Below are positions 18,126 through 26,561 of a DNA stretch of 64,000 nt, piece by piece. The notes below the pieces were generated by a model. The model did no database searches. It was not told the DNA's origin and saw nothing but the letters and a program-made list of their open reading frames with translations. The translations under genes and the position numbers were made by a program. Each line of letters starts with the position of its first letter. Position 1 is the first letter of the stretch. Origin of the DNA: an uncultured Oscillospiraceae bacterium (GTDB taxonomy: Bacteria > Bacillota > Clostridia > Oscillospirales > Acutalibacteraceae); contig URZE01000003.1 in assembly GCA_900552265.1 (NCBI GenBank), forward strand, positions 62,001 through 126,000, read 5' to 3'.

Positions 18126-19307
18126 TTAAGAAGTTATGATTTTAAAGGATTCCTCACAACCACACGACTTTATTTCAGACGAGAACAAACTGTACAAGTC
18201 AGAAGCTCTACATTCAGTCTTAAAAACTTCTTTTGACTTTTCAGATAACTTCTTTACTCCGGAATAATTACACACAATCGGTAAAGACGCCGTTTTTTTT
18301 GCTATTTTGAGTATTTCATGACCTTTCTCGTTCACTCCTAAAACTCTAATATACGGAACTGAAGTATCTTGAATATCCTTGTTTATCCCTAAAAAATTAC
18401 ACATCAAAATCCTTTTTATCCTCGACATAGTATATCTCTTGGTTTTAACAGAACAAAGAAAATCAGTCAGACAAATACTTTTTTTTGCTGCTTTTATAAT
18501 TCTGTTTTCAAGACCTTCGCTTATGTCTGAAAGTTTAATAATATCATTTATCGACGTAGTTCTGAGATTATACATAATTGATTGATTCGCATATTCCAAA
18601 CAATGAACTATGTTTCCTTTTGACAATTCTTTCGATATGGCTTCACAGGAAGATTTCGGAATATATTTTTTAAATTCATTATCAGAAGCTTTTATCATTT
18701 GACGTATTTCGGAAGCAGAACGATATGTATGCAGAGTATCTCTACATAACCTTTTTACTGTAACTGGTTCAATATCAAGTCCTAATTTATTTATCCCTTT
18801 AATATACTCCACTCCGAGAATATTGTTTGGATCACGAAGATATTCACTTAAATTTTTATTCTCCGAAACTGAATTTACAGCCATTTCTCTGGCTTTGGCA
18901 AACGTTACTCCCGTACTCAAGTTCTTTTTAAGAAAATAAAAAAATTTATCAGATTCCAAAATTTTAGCTGTCTTACGCAAACAATTTATATCTCCGCACT
19001 CGCTACCGAATGCCAAAGCATCAACACATCCCAACCCACCAGCTATTTCTACTCCGGACAAAGCATACTTTTCCGCTGAAGTTAACGTCCACACTACAGG
19101 CATTTCCAATACAGCATCTGCTCCGTTTAAAAGAGCTGCTTTTACTCTTAACCGTTTTGAAATTATCGCAGGTTCTCCACGCTGTACAAAGTTTCCGCTC
19201 ATTATCACTACAATATGCGTAAATCCAAGTTTTCTTATCTCGTCCATGAGGTACTTGTGACCGTTATGAAAAGGATTAAACTCGGCTATTACTGCACATA
19301 TTTTCAT
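18126..19307 (-). CDS. tmcAL: tRNA(Met) cytidine acetate ligase (YlbM family)
   Basis: TmcAL uses ATP and acetate to form N4-acetylcytidine at the wobble base of elongator tRNA-Met. The nucleotidyltransferase signature is at the start: CAVIAEFNPFHNGHKYLMDE. It is followed by VVIMSGNFVQRGEPAI, LPIV-type strands and FGSECGD. The family length (about 400) fits the 393 residues. The start is ATG 19307, preceded by GAGGAAAAT; upstream codons in the same frame have no ribosome site. It begins 11 bases after the stop of a 49-residue membrane peptide, so the two are probably coupled. Confidence 0.93.
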   Translation of the reverse strand: MKICAVIAEFNPFHNGHKYLMDEIRKLGFTHIVVIMSGNFVQRGEPAIISKRLRVKAALLNGADAVLEMPVVWTLTSAEKYALSGVEIAGGLGCVDALAFGSECGDINCLRKTAKILESDKFFYFLKKNLSTGVTFAKAREMAVNSVSENKNLSEYLRDPNNILGVEYIKGINKLGLDIEPVTVKRLCRDTLHTYRSASEIRQMIKASDNEFKKYIPKSSCEAISKELSKGNIVHCLEYANQSIMYNLRTTSINDIIKLSDISEGLENRIIKAAKKSICLTDFLCSVKTKRYTMSRIKRILMCNFLGINKDIQDTSVPYIRVLGVNEKGHEILKIAKKTASLPIVCNYSGVKKLSEKSKEVFKTECRASDLYSLFSSEIKSCGCEESFKIITS

Positions 19308-19318
19308 ATTTTCCTCAT

Positions 19319-19468
19319 TTACAAATAGCAAATTATTGAACCTATAAGTCCGCTGATCATCAAAAAAGAACCTACAATAGCTAAAATTTTAATAATTCTT
19401 TTTCTTCGATACCCATGAGTTTTTTTATAATTTTTAAATTCTTTTTTTATTACATTATTGTTTTTCAC
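19319..19468 (-). CDS. 49-residue basic single-pass membrane peptide
   Basis: A small reading frame that is easy to miss. GTG at 19468 is preceded by AAAGGAGAAATATTT, an excellent Shine-Dalgarno. The peptide starts MKNNNVIKKEFKNYKK and continues with a very basic stretch (HGYRRKRIIK) and one hydrophobic helix (ILAIVGSFLMISGLIGSIIC), ending YL. The stop lies 11 bases before the tmcAL start, with the tmcAL GAGG site in the gap. The positive-inside rule puts the N-terminus in the cytoplasm. No function is recognised. Confidence 0.65.
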   Translation of the reverse strand: MKNNNVIKKEFKNYKKTHGYRRKRIIKILAIVGSFLMISGLIGSIICYL

Positions 19469-19698
19469 AAATATTTCTCCTTTGGTTTTGATAATATAAC
19501 CATTATAGTACGAATTTTTTTCATTGGCAAACGAATATAGCTAATTTTCGTACCAAAAAATTCTTTGAATTGTACATACGAAAAAATATTTTAATAAAAA
19601 TCAAAAATATACAGTTCTAAAACCGTTATTAAACAAATATCTATATTTCGGACGGGCTTTTAACCCCATTATCTTCATTTGGAAAGGAAAACCGTACT

Positions 19699-19992
19699 AT
19701 GGATGAAATTACAGAACTTGAGTATACAACCGATACAAATACCGTAAAAAAATCCAAAACTATAAATTTACTTGCAGTAAGATTTGTCGTATGCATTACA
19801 GTACTACTGGGAATTACTTTTATCAGACTCAATAACATATATTACTTTGACAGTTTTAAATATCTATATCTCGAAAAATTTTGCGAAGAAAAGTATGATT
19901 CCCAAGAAATAAAATTACGAATCAAAAAAATTTTATCAAAAGCTAAAAACAAAGCAGATCAATTTCTAAAAAATTCTCATTCTAATCCATAA
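19699..19992 (+). CDS. Small single-pass membrane protein, function unknown
   Basis: A 97-residue product. Its acidic N-terminus (MDEITELEYTTDTNTV) is followed by one hydrophobic helix (about 24-42, LLAVRFVVCITVLLGITFI) and a C-terminal lysine-rich amphipathic tail. GGAAAGGAAAAC before the ATG serves as Shine-Dalgarno. The end overlaps the 3' end of the convergent PBP gene by 11 bases. The shape recalls small membrane partners of cell-wall enzymes, but no family is recognised, and the position next to the PBP is on the opposite strand. Confidence 0.6.
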   Translation: MDEITELEYTTDTNTVKKSKTINLLAVRFVVCITVLLGITFIRLNNIYYFDSFKYLYLEKFCEEKYDSQEIKLRIKKILSKAKNKADQFLKNSHSNP

Positions 19993-21598
19993 AAAGTTCA
20001 GGAATTTCAGAAATCATTCTATCTGTAATTTCTTTAAAAACCGGACCACAGCTTTCTCCACCACCGGATCCTGCTTCAGACAAAACAACTATTGAATATT
20101 TTGGGTTTTCATACGGAAAAAATCCCGCAAACCAGGACTGTTCTATTTTTTTACCATCTTCTATTATTCCTGTCTGAGCAGTTGATGTTTTTGCAGCTGC
20201 TTCTGTTTTTTCCGGCTTTCCTTTTTCACTGGTACCGTAATCTATAGATGCTTTCATATGAGATTTGAGCTTTTTTGCGGTTACTTCCGATATGATTCTC
20301 TCTTTTTTGGATTCAATGATATTTTTTTTGATTATTTTCATATTTTCATCTGTAAGACCTTTAACAAGTTTCGGATTACTGTACACTCCACCTGATGCAA
20401 TAGTATTTATTATACCCGTTATCTGAAGCGGAGTCGCCATAAGTTTACCCTGTCCAAACGAAAAGTTGGCAAGTGTTTTTATATTTTTTAAACTCTCTTC
20501 ACACGGTAAAATTCCCGCATTTGAATTCATTGACGGTGCAAGCGAAACGGATTCACCGAGTTTAAATTTCTTAGCCATACACAGCAAAGCATCAAATGGC
20601 ATTTTTTTAATAAGTTCTATAAAATATCCATTGCACGAATGTGCCAAAGCTTGTTCCATATTTACAATTCCATGCTTTTTTCCATTAAAGCATTTAAAAG
20701 AGGCATCTTCGACTTTATTAACTCCTTCGCACTCATAAATCGTATCTTCGCTTATTCCTCTTTCAAGCGCTGTCGCAGAAGTCACAAGCTTAAATATTGA
20801 ACCTAAATTAAAAGAACACATTACCCGATTTAAAAGCGGAGAATTTTTATCATTAAGATACGGTGCTACATTACCCGGTAAAAATCCCGGAAAACTCGAA
20901 CAAGCCCTTATTTCACATCTCGGTACTTCGCTTACTATAACAGCTCCTCTCGAAATGTATTTATTCGCAGCTTCTTCAGCAATGGCTTGAATTCGGCTGT
21001 CAATGTTAAGCACTACACCTTTCGACACAAGATATGATTTGTCTTCAATAAATTCTTCTTTACCAGGTAAAATTTTCCCCGATGCATCCACACTGTAATT
21101 TACACGTATATCATGATTATTCCCGAAAAGATAGTCGTCATATACTTTCTCTATACCGGATACACCCTTCTTATCTCCCGATATATATCCTATTATATGA
21201 GATGCAAGAGTAACTCCGCTGTATCTTACCGGTACTTCAAATACTCTTACATAAGGCGAATTTACTTTCTTACTGACTTCTATAGTAAACGGAGTATTTT
21301 TTGAACATTTCTTGTATAACTCTTCTTTCTTATCATCTGAAACAACAGGAGTAAGTACTGAAAGCGATTCCGTACACGGTACTGCCGCAGCTATAAGTTT
21401 CTTTTTTGTATTAACAAGAGGAATATTTCTACAATCATATATGGTCCCTCTTATGTCCGCTATTTTTAAATTATACGTCTGCTGATTCAAAGCTGCGTCA
21501 TAAAGAGTTTCTTTATCAGAAAGATAATCCAAACAAAAAAACGCCATACAAAACATAAACATAAACAATCCATATAGTATCAGACATCTTTTATACAT
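19982..21598 (-). CDS. Class B penicillin-binding protein (transpeptidase)
   Basis: A bitopic D,D-transpeptidase cross-linking peptidoglycan. One N-terminal membrane helix (residues about 4-25) is followed by a dimerisation region with IRGTIYDCRNIPLV and the transpeptidase domain. The catalytic Ser-x-x-Lys is in FNLGSIFKLVTSA, SxN is in AHSCNGYF, and the third box reads KTSTAQTG in place of the usual KTGTAQ. No PASTA domains are present; at 538 residues it is shorter than most PBP2/SpoVD proteins. The start is ATG 21598; the longer TTG-started frame runs into the hairpin. It could be a sporulation or a division PBP; the neighbours do not decide. Confidence 0.88.
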   Translation of the reverse strand: MYKRCLILYGLFMFMFCMAFFCLDYLSDKETLYDAALNQQTYNLKIADIRGTIYDCRNIPLVNTKKKLIAAAVPCTESLSVLTPVVSDDKKEELYKKCSKNTPFTIEVSKKVNSPYVRVFEVPVRYSGVTLASHIIGYISGDKKGVSGIEKVYDDYLFGNNHDIRVNYSVDASGKILPGKEEFIEDKSYLVSKGVVLNIDSRIQAIAEEAANKYISRGAVIVSEVPRCEIRACSSFPGFLPGNVAPYLNDKNSPLLNRVMCSFNLGSIFKLVTSATALERGISEDTIYECEGVNKVEDASFKCFNGKKHGIVNMEQALAHSCNGYFIELIKKMPFDALLCMAKKFKLGESVSLAPSMNSNAGILPCEESLKNIKTLANFSFGQGKLMATPLQITGIINTIASGGVYSNPKLVKGLTDENMKIIKKNIIESKKERIISEVTAKKLKSHMKASIDYGTSEKGKPEKTEAAAKTSTAQTGIIEDGKKIEQSWFAGFFPYENPKYSIVVLSEAGSGGGESCGPVFKEITDRMISEIPELFMD

Positions 21599-21606
21599 AC
21601 AAAAAA

Positions 21607-21657
21607 CCAACCTCTCTTAGGTAAATGCTTACCTAATTAAGTATTGGCTTTTTTTTA
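21607..21657. terminator. Hairpin with T-runs on both sides between the Nif11-type gene and the PBP gene
   Basis: TTAGGTAA (21617-21624) and TTACCTAA (21629-21636) form a perfect 8-bp inner stem. Outer CCAA/TTGG (21607-21610 and 21644-21647) extend it. On the minus strand it is followed by GGTTTTTTG, terminating the Nif11-type gene, yet the AGAGAGG ribosome site of the PBP gene lies inside the stem. It may therefore also reduce PBP expression. The plus-strand side has eight T. Confidence 0.7.
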
Positions 21658-21665
21658 TCAACTAT

Positions 21666-22223
21666 TTAAAATTTAAGAATCCATCTTAAAACCCCACATG
21701 GTTCAGCACTATTAACCTTACCAGTGACTGCATTAGCTGCCATGGTCACTCCTTCTACAGCACCTGTAGTTGCATGAAGCGTACCCGTAGCTGCACTGGT
21801 TAATCCTTTCACAGCACCCGTAGTTGCATGAAGCGTATCCCTAGCTTCACTGGTTAATCCTTCCACGGCACCTGTGGTTGCACGAAGCGTATCCTTAGCT
21901 GCATCAATAGCTTCTCCACTTTTTTTAGCAAAATATACGATACTTCCGGCTACAGCAATATAAAGGGCACATTTTGCTGCATCTTTTATTCTCCCAGAGA
22001 CAGATCTACCATTTCCACCATTGATATTTTCCAAATCACATTCCTTTATAGAACTTTTCATTCCAAGACGGACTAAATTAGTTATTTCTTTAATATCCTC
22101 GTCGGACAAATCCACTCCCTTACTCTTAAATAAAATTTTAAACTCTTCAGGTGAATTCGCATTTAAAACTTCTTTCATAAAACTTTCATTTTTTAAAATA
22201 TCATTTAATTTTTCACTGTTCAC
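21666..22223 (-). CDS. Nif11-type leader peptide with repetitive hydrophobic C-terminus
   Basis: A 185-residue protein starting at GTG 22223 with GGAGGATTGAATT upstream. Residues 1-69 resemble a Nif11 leader: LNDILKNESFMKEVLNANSP, then EEFKILFKSKGVDLSDEDIKE written as a Nif11 helix pair, then ECDLENINGG (GG at 69-70) as the expected cleavage site. After it come a hydrophobic helix (about 84-98) and three perfect-register 18-residue repeats (111-164; core TLHATTGAVxGLTSAA), which look like amphipathic helices. The C-terminus is GVLRWILKF. There are no lanthipeptide, radical SAM or exporter genes nearby. The product could be an exported membrane-active peptide; that is inference. Confidence 0.72.
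   Translation of the reverse strand: MNSEKLNDILKNESFMKEVLNANSPEEFKILFKSKGVDLSDEDIKEITNLVRLGMKSSIKECDLENINGGNGRSVSGRIKDAAKCALYIAVAGSIVYFAKKSGEAIDAAKDTLRATTGAVEGLTSEARDTLHATTGAVKGLTSAATGTLHATTGAVEGVTMAANAVTGKVNSAEPCGVLRWILKF
21732..21893 (-). repeat. Three tandem 54-bp coding repeats
   Basis: Three in-frame copies of a 54-base unit encode DTLRATTGAVEGLTSEAR, DTLHATTGAVKGLTSAAT and GTLHATTGAVEGVTMAAN. The copies are close but not identical at DNA level. The unit is 18 residues, equal to five alpha-helical turns, so an amphipathic helix would keep register across copies. Confidence 0.9.
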
Positions 22224-22282
22224 AATTCAATCCTCCAATTTTTTAATATATTTTCGAATATTATTATAATATTTTATCAAAA

Positions 22283-23431
22283 TTATTTCAACCCTGCTTT
22301 TTTCAAGTTTGCAATGTGAGAATCATTTGTTTTAGCGTAAAAAGCTTCTCCGCTCGCACTGTGACAGTAGTAATAATACTGAGTATCAGCCGGATTCAAG
22401 GCAGCAAGAATCGCATCGATACCGGGATTACATATGGGTCCGGGAGGTAAACCCTCGATCTTATAGGTATCATAGTCACTTTGGAAGGTTTTTGCAATAT
22501 TTTTCGGAATTGCCGACTTTGTTTTATAAGGATAGTACACTGTAGAATCGATTCGGAGAACGCTTATCGAAAATTCTCCAAATGGATTTTGTCCTTTATT
22601 TTGAAGCGTTTTGAGTCGATTATGGATTACCGATGAAACAAGATACATATCGTCTCTGTTCGCAGCTTCCGCCTGAATAAGTGAAGCTATATTCATAAGT
22701 TTATCCAACGTCATTGACTTTGATTGAGCTAATTCTTTTATACTTACTTTTTCTTTATAGTCTTCCAAATTGGTTTTTTTGATTACTTTTTTATTATAGT
22801 TGTTCAATATTTTTACAATTACGTCTGAAGCGTTTTCACCCTGATAAAATTTATAGGTATCGGGAAAAAGATAACCTTCAAGTTTATAAACTCGTTTTTT
22901 GGAATTGTCAACGTCTTTCAGGAACGTATACTTTTCATCAAATTTATTTGATTTACAAAGTTTAAGAAAATCATCCTTTTTACACACTTTACTACTCTCA
23001 AGAATTTGTGCATAATCCAAGATATTCATTCCCTCGGTGAAAGTTATTTCCGAAACCTCATTAATATTTGTCTGATTTTTAAGACGATTTATTATAGCTT
23101 GATAGTCCATACTTGTATCGAGTTCGTAAATTCCACCTGAAAATGCTCCCGAAAACTTTGTTACACGAGCATAAATTTTAAAAAATTCTTTTTCTGAAAT
23201 AATCCCGTTTTCTTTCAGACTCTCGGCTATTTCCTCCAGTGAAGCTTCATCCGGAATTTCTACCATTGCAACGCTTGAAGGTTTTCCGACAGCTAACATG
23301 TCATTTATTCCGACAAGAATATATCTTGAAAGCAAAACGGAAATTAAAACAAGAAATACAATCCATGACATTCTGAAAAAAAGACCATTTTTCTGATATC
23401 TATCTGTGTTTTCTTTTTTTACTGATTTCAT
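22283..23431 (-). CDS. mltG: Endolytic murein transglycosylase MltG (YceG-like)
   Basis: A membrane-anchored lytic transglycosylase that cuts nascent glycan strands and sets their length. A single N-terminal helix (about 19-38) is followed by a LysM-like region (IPDEASLEEIAESLKENGII) and the YceG catalytic domain with YLFPDTYKF, LIQAEAANRDDMYLVSSVIHNRL and the C-terminal GPICNPGIDAILAALNP motif. The catalytic Glu lies in QAEAA. At 382 residues it has normal length. AGAGAGAGAA precedes the ATG; the first 32 bases overlap the end of fthC. PBP and MltG are typical partners, and the PBP gene is 0.7 kb away. Confidence 0.95.
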   Translation of the reverse strand: MKSVKKENTDRYQKNGLFFRMSWIVFLVLISVLLSRYILVGINDMLAVGKPSSVAMVEIPDEASLEEIAESLKENGIISEKEFFKIYARVTKFSGAFSGGIYELDTSMDYQAIINRLKNQTNINEVSEITFTEGMNILDYAQILESSKVCKKDDFLKLCKSNKFDEKYTFLKDVDNSKKRVYKLEGYLFPDTYKFYQGENASDVIVKILNNYNKKVIKKTNLEDYKEKVSIKELAQSKSMTLDKLMNIASLIQAEAANRDDMYLVSSVIHNRLKTLQNKGQNPFGEFSISVLRIDSTVYYPYKTKSAIPKNIAKTFQSDYDTYKIEGLPPGPICNPGIDAILAALNPADTQYYYYCHSASGEAFYAKTNDSHIANLKKAGLK

Positions 23432-24023
23432 AATTTCTCTCTCTTTTTATTTCTTTTATATATTTGTCATTTAAAAGTATATCCACATGTTTGTCGAATT
23501 TCCCATGAGGAAGTTGCGGAATTATGCAATTACTGTAACAAATTCCGAGAGTAATTCCTCCGAAATTTTGCAAAAATCTGTCATAATACCCGTACCCGTA
23601 ACCAAGTCTGTACCCTTTATAATCAAAGCAAAAACCCGGTACAACGCACAAACCTTGCGAAAAATTCGTTACAAGCTCACATTTATCACGTATCGGTTCC
23701 AAAAGCCCAAACGTAGCTTTTTCCAAATCATCAAAAGAATTTATAAAGTAAAAATTCATACTCCTGTTTTCACTGTTACATGCCGGTACGGCAACTTTTT
23801 TTCCGTCTTTCCAACATTTTTCAATAAAGTGGAACGTATTCACTTCTATCTCTTTTGATACATAAGTAAATACCGTTTTATTATTTCGATAAGCGTTTAG
23901 TATGGTAATTTTGTTGAGTATTTTTTCATCCATTTCCGCTTTTTTATCTTTATCCATTTTTTCTCGAATAAGACGATATTTTTGTCTCAATTTCATTTTA
24001 TATAATTTGATATTCCTAATCAT
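23400..24023 (-). CDS. fthC: 5-formyltetrahydrofolate cyclo-ligase
   Basis: Converts 5-formyl-THF to 5,10-methenyl-THF with ATP, returning stored folate to the one-carbon pool. The 207-residue chain shows the N-terminal KLRQKYRLIREKM helix, a central VAVPACNSENRSMNF region and the substrate/ATP motif GYRLGYGYGYYDRFL. GAGGAAAA lies 9 bases before the ATG. It is between a GNAT gene and mltG, overlapping mltG by 32 bases, so it is part of the long minus-strand run from thyX to mltG. Confidence 0.93.
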   Translation of the reverse strand: MIRNIKLYKMKLRQKYRLIREKMDKDKKAEMDEKILNKITILNAYRNNKTVFTYVSKEIEVNTFHFIEKCWKDGKKVAVPACNSENRSMNFYFINSFDDLEKATFGLLEPIRDKCELVTNFSQGLCVVPGFCFDYKGYRLGYGYGYYDRFLQNFGGITLGICYSNCIIPQLPHGKFDKHVDILLNDKYIKEIKRERNYEISKKRKHR

Positions 24024-24045
24024 AAAAATTTTCCTCTGTATGTTC

Positions 24046-24930
24046 TTAATCTAATGCCAGTCCCAAATAAGCAGGTTTTTTCAAATTCTTTATTATGTCT
24101 TTGGTATCTCTCCTCAGAGGCTTTATCATACCATAGAATTTATCGGATTTGCAACGGTTAAAATAGGTGTTTGCGGGATTGGTTTTTATTATAAATCTTT
24201 TGTAATTCGGAAATTTAAGAAGTATTTCAGACACAAGTTCCGGTACGTTGAAATCAGCGCACGTAAAATCTTTTATCTCCAAAACAGAGTCGGTAACCGG
24301 AACGCATATTGCGTATCCTCTTTTTGAAAAGACTGCCTCTCCTCCGAATTTTTTATATAGATTAAAAGCATAATCAATATCTTTTTGCGTGTATATCATT
24401 CCGTTGAAATCCTTGTAAGCACAATATCTTAATTCTTCCACGGAATATTTTAAAATATTACAGTCCATTTGATATAGAACTTTACTTTTGGATATTTCCT
24501 TCATTGTTTTCTTTGTTAAAAATACTGTCTTGGTCTTAAAAAAATTTCTGTATCCCAAATGTCCGTAAAACCCTTCCAGTTTTTTATTTTCGGGTACCAA
24601 AACCGTAAAATCTGCTCCTCGAACTTTAAGTACTGCTTCGGTATATTTCAAAAGCTTACTCATATACCCTCGACTTCTAAATTGGGGCAGAGTACATGCT
24701 CCGTATACATAGTATGAACGGTAAAACGATCCTGAAACAGCAAGTGTTTGAGGCAAAGCATGAAGTACTGCTGCTACGACACCGTCTTTTACACAAACAA
24801 AACAATTTTCTTTATTGAACTTATTTTCAAAGAAAAATTGCACTGTTTCCACAGGTTCATTAAAACATTCACACATTGCCGAAATCAACTCTGATTTCAT
24901 TTTTTCATTGGCATTCTTAAAAAATATCAT
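24046..24930 (-). CDS. GNAT-family N-acetyltransferase, substrate unknown
   Basis: A 294-residue protein whose N-terminal half is a GNAT domain: VAAVLHALPQTLAVSG, YVYGACTLPQFRSRGYMSKLL (acetyl-CoA binding motif A, with QxxGxG-like RSRGY) and DFTVLVPENKKLEGFYGHLGYRNFF. The C-terminal half has no recognised catalytic motif. The architecture resembles Eis-like or two-lobed GNAT proteins. The start is ATG 24930 with AAAGGA 8 bases upstream; it overlaps the upstream gene's end by 14 bases, so the pair is translationally coupled. The target could be an amine or an aminoacyl compound; nothing in the sequence decides. Confidence 0.75.
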   Translation of the reverse strand: MIFFKNANEKMKSELISAMCECFNEPVETVQFFFENKFNKENCFVCVKDGVVAAVLHALPQTLAVSGSFYRSYYVYGACTLPQFRSRGYMSKLLKYTEAVLKVRGADFTVLVPENKKLEGFYGHLGYRNFFKTKTVFLTKKTMKEISKSKVLYQMDCNILKYSVEELRYCAYKDFNGMIYTQKDIDYAFNLYKKFGGEAVFSKRGYAICVPVTDSVLEIKDFTCADFNVPELVSEILLKFPNYKRFIIKTNPANTYFNRCKSDKFYGMIKPLRRDTKDIIKNLKKPAYLGLALD

Positions 24931-25831
24931 TCTCAAAATCCTTTAAAACAGCTTCATACTTGGGAATAAGAAACACAGGTTTATACGAAAGTTTTGATTT
25001 TCTAAGTCCGGGAATTCCCATATCTTCTTCTCGATTTATAAATTGATACTCTTTAGAAAGTGTTTTTGCAAATTCATTGTTTATGACGCTGTAAGCGCCG
25101 TCATACTCAGGAAGAGCTTTTTCAAAATGAACAAGGAAAATCTTTTCGTTTATTTTTTCTCCGAGTGTACATGCCACAATTTCACCGTTTATCTCTATTT
25201 TTCCGCCGGTTAATTTCAACTCTGAATAGTTTTCCACTGCTCGTTTTACCGCTTGATATTCCGGGATTTCTCCATAACTTTTTTTCGGACATCTTGTCTT
25301 GAACCATTTTTCGAAAAATTTCATATATTTTTCAGTTTCAGAACTATCGGTGGGTACATATTTCCAATCGTAAGTTTTAGAAAACTTGGAAACATGATTT
25401 TTCTTCTTGTGATACTTTTTTCCGCTAAGTGACGCTAAGTCTTGAGAAAAATAAACGTATTCGTACTTATCTCTTCGAGGAATTATTTCAAATTTATCGG
25501 GAAATAATCTGCTAAATTCAAGCATTTCCGAACTTAAAAGCTCGGTGAACCTTAATTCTCGGTAACCGCTATTTTTAGCGTCATCAAAAATAAACTTCAC
25601 AGCTTCTTTAAAAGATTCTTCACAATCCGCTCCACGGGGGAATTCATAAAAAACTCCGTTTTTATCAAATTTTTTAAGAAACATTCCTTTATAATCACAA
25701 ACTTTAGAATTAAAAGCCGTACTCCATATAAAATGCGTCCCAAATGCAGATTCCGAACACATCTTATTCCCTAAAGTTTTTTCAATCCAACTTTTATCCT
25801 CTATTTCCAAATCACTGAATTTCGAATCCAT
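24917..25831 (-). CDS. DUF2156 protein (phosphatidylglycerol lysyltransferase C-domain-like)
   Basis: A 304-residue soluble protein resembling the tandem-GNAT catalytic domain of MprF-type aminoacyl-phosphatidylglycerol synthases, but without the membrane flippase part. Visible features are the N-terminal LGNKMCSESAFGTHFIW, PRRDKYEYVYFSQDLASLSG with KYHKKKNHVSKF (a basic segment typical of this family), and GEIVACTLGEKINEKIFLVHFEKA near the C-terminus. The start is ATG 25831, because AGGAAGG covers the in-frame ATG at 25840. It overlaps tmk by 20 bases. A role in aminoacyl transfer to lipid or wall is inferred from the fold only. Confidence 0.75.
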   Translation of the reverse strand: MDSKFSDLEIEDKSWIEKTLGNKMCSESAFGTHFIWSTAFNSKVCDYKGMFLKKFDKNGVFYEFPRGADCEESFKEAVKFIFDDAKNSGYRELRFTELLSSEMLEFSRLFPDKFEIIPRRDKYEYVYFSQDLASLSGKKYHKKKNHVSKFSKTYDWKYVPTDSSETEKYMKFFEKWFKTRCPKKSYGEIPEYQAVKRAVENYSELKLTGGKIEINGEIVACTLGEKINEKIFLVHFEKALPEYDGAYSVINNEFAKTLSKEYQFINREEDMGIPGLRKSKLSYKPVFLIPKYEAVLKDFENDIF

Positions 25832-26498
25832 TAAGCACATCCTTCCTCAAAAAGGCAATTACTTCATCATGTATCAGATTTTTGTCCTTAATTTCCCCGC
25901 CATGAGCACAACATATATAAAACCACTTTCCGTGACTTCGAACATAATCTGCTGCCTTTCTGCACTTTTTTAAATAATCAAGATTAGCTTCGTGAATATC
26001 TTTTTTGGTTTCATCTCCCATATACCTCTTTTTCATTAAATCTTGCGAAATCTCCGGAGGCATATCAAGATATATCACTGCATCGGGCTTAGGTAGTCCT
26101 AATTTATTGTATTCATAATCGTAAAGCCATGTTAAATACTCATTCCATTCATTCTCGGGAAGTTTACACATGTGATAAAAAGTATTGGAGGTTGTATATC
26201 TGTCGCAAAGTATTATACCCGGTTCATCATAAGTTTTCTCCCACGACATCTTAAAACTCGCATATCTGTCAACCGAAAAAAACGAAGCCGCAGCGTAAGC
26301 ATTCACATCTGAAGGATTTTTTCCAAATTCCGAGCCCAGATACATTTTTACAAGCGACGACGATGGTGAAGAATAATTCGGAAAAGACAAATATTTATAT
26401 TTTATTCTGTTTTTCTCAAAAGTATCCGCCAAAAGCTTGGTTTGAGTATTTTTTCCACATCCGTCCAATCCCTCTACCACTATTAATTTACTTTTCAT
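25812..26498 (-). CDS. tmk: Thymidylate kinase-like dNMP kinase
   Basis: A P-loop nucleoside monophosphate kinase, expected to turn dTMP into dTDP. The P-loop is VEGLDGCGKNTQTKLL near residue 8, where the usual Ser/Thr after GK is Asn. Downstream are a DR(Y/x) motif in LCDRYTTSNTFYHM and a LID-like region with LMKKRYMGDETKKDIHE. Length is 228 residues. ThyX, which makes dTMP, is immediately upstream in the same operon, which supports the substrate. The GKN variant occurs in some clostridial relatives as far as I recall, but other deoxynucleotide specificities cannot be excluded. Confidence 0.85.
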   Translation of the reverse strand: MKSKLIVVEGLDGCGKNTQTKLLADTFEKNRIKYKYLSFPNYSSPSSSLVKMYLGSEFGKNPSDVNAYAAASFFSVDRYASFKMSWEKTYDEPGIILCDRYTTSNTFYHMCKLPENEWNEYLTWLYDYEYNKLGLPKPDAVIYLDMPPEISQDLMKKRYMGDETKKDIHEANLDYLKKCRKAADYVRSHGKWFYICCAHGGEIKDKNLIHDEVIAFLRKDVLNGFEIQ

Positions 26499-26561
26499 GA
26501 AATTTATTTCTGCTCCTCTTTACTTGGTTTTTAATCTCAATTACCAAACTTCAATACAAGT

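Noticed and set aside
21732..21893. Tandem 54-bp units as a CRISPR array
   Set aside because: Units are contiguous without unique spacers and are in-frame coding repeats in a recognisable protein.
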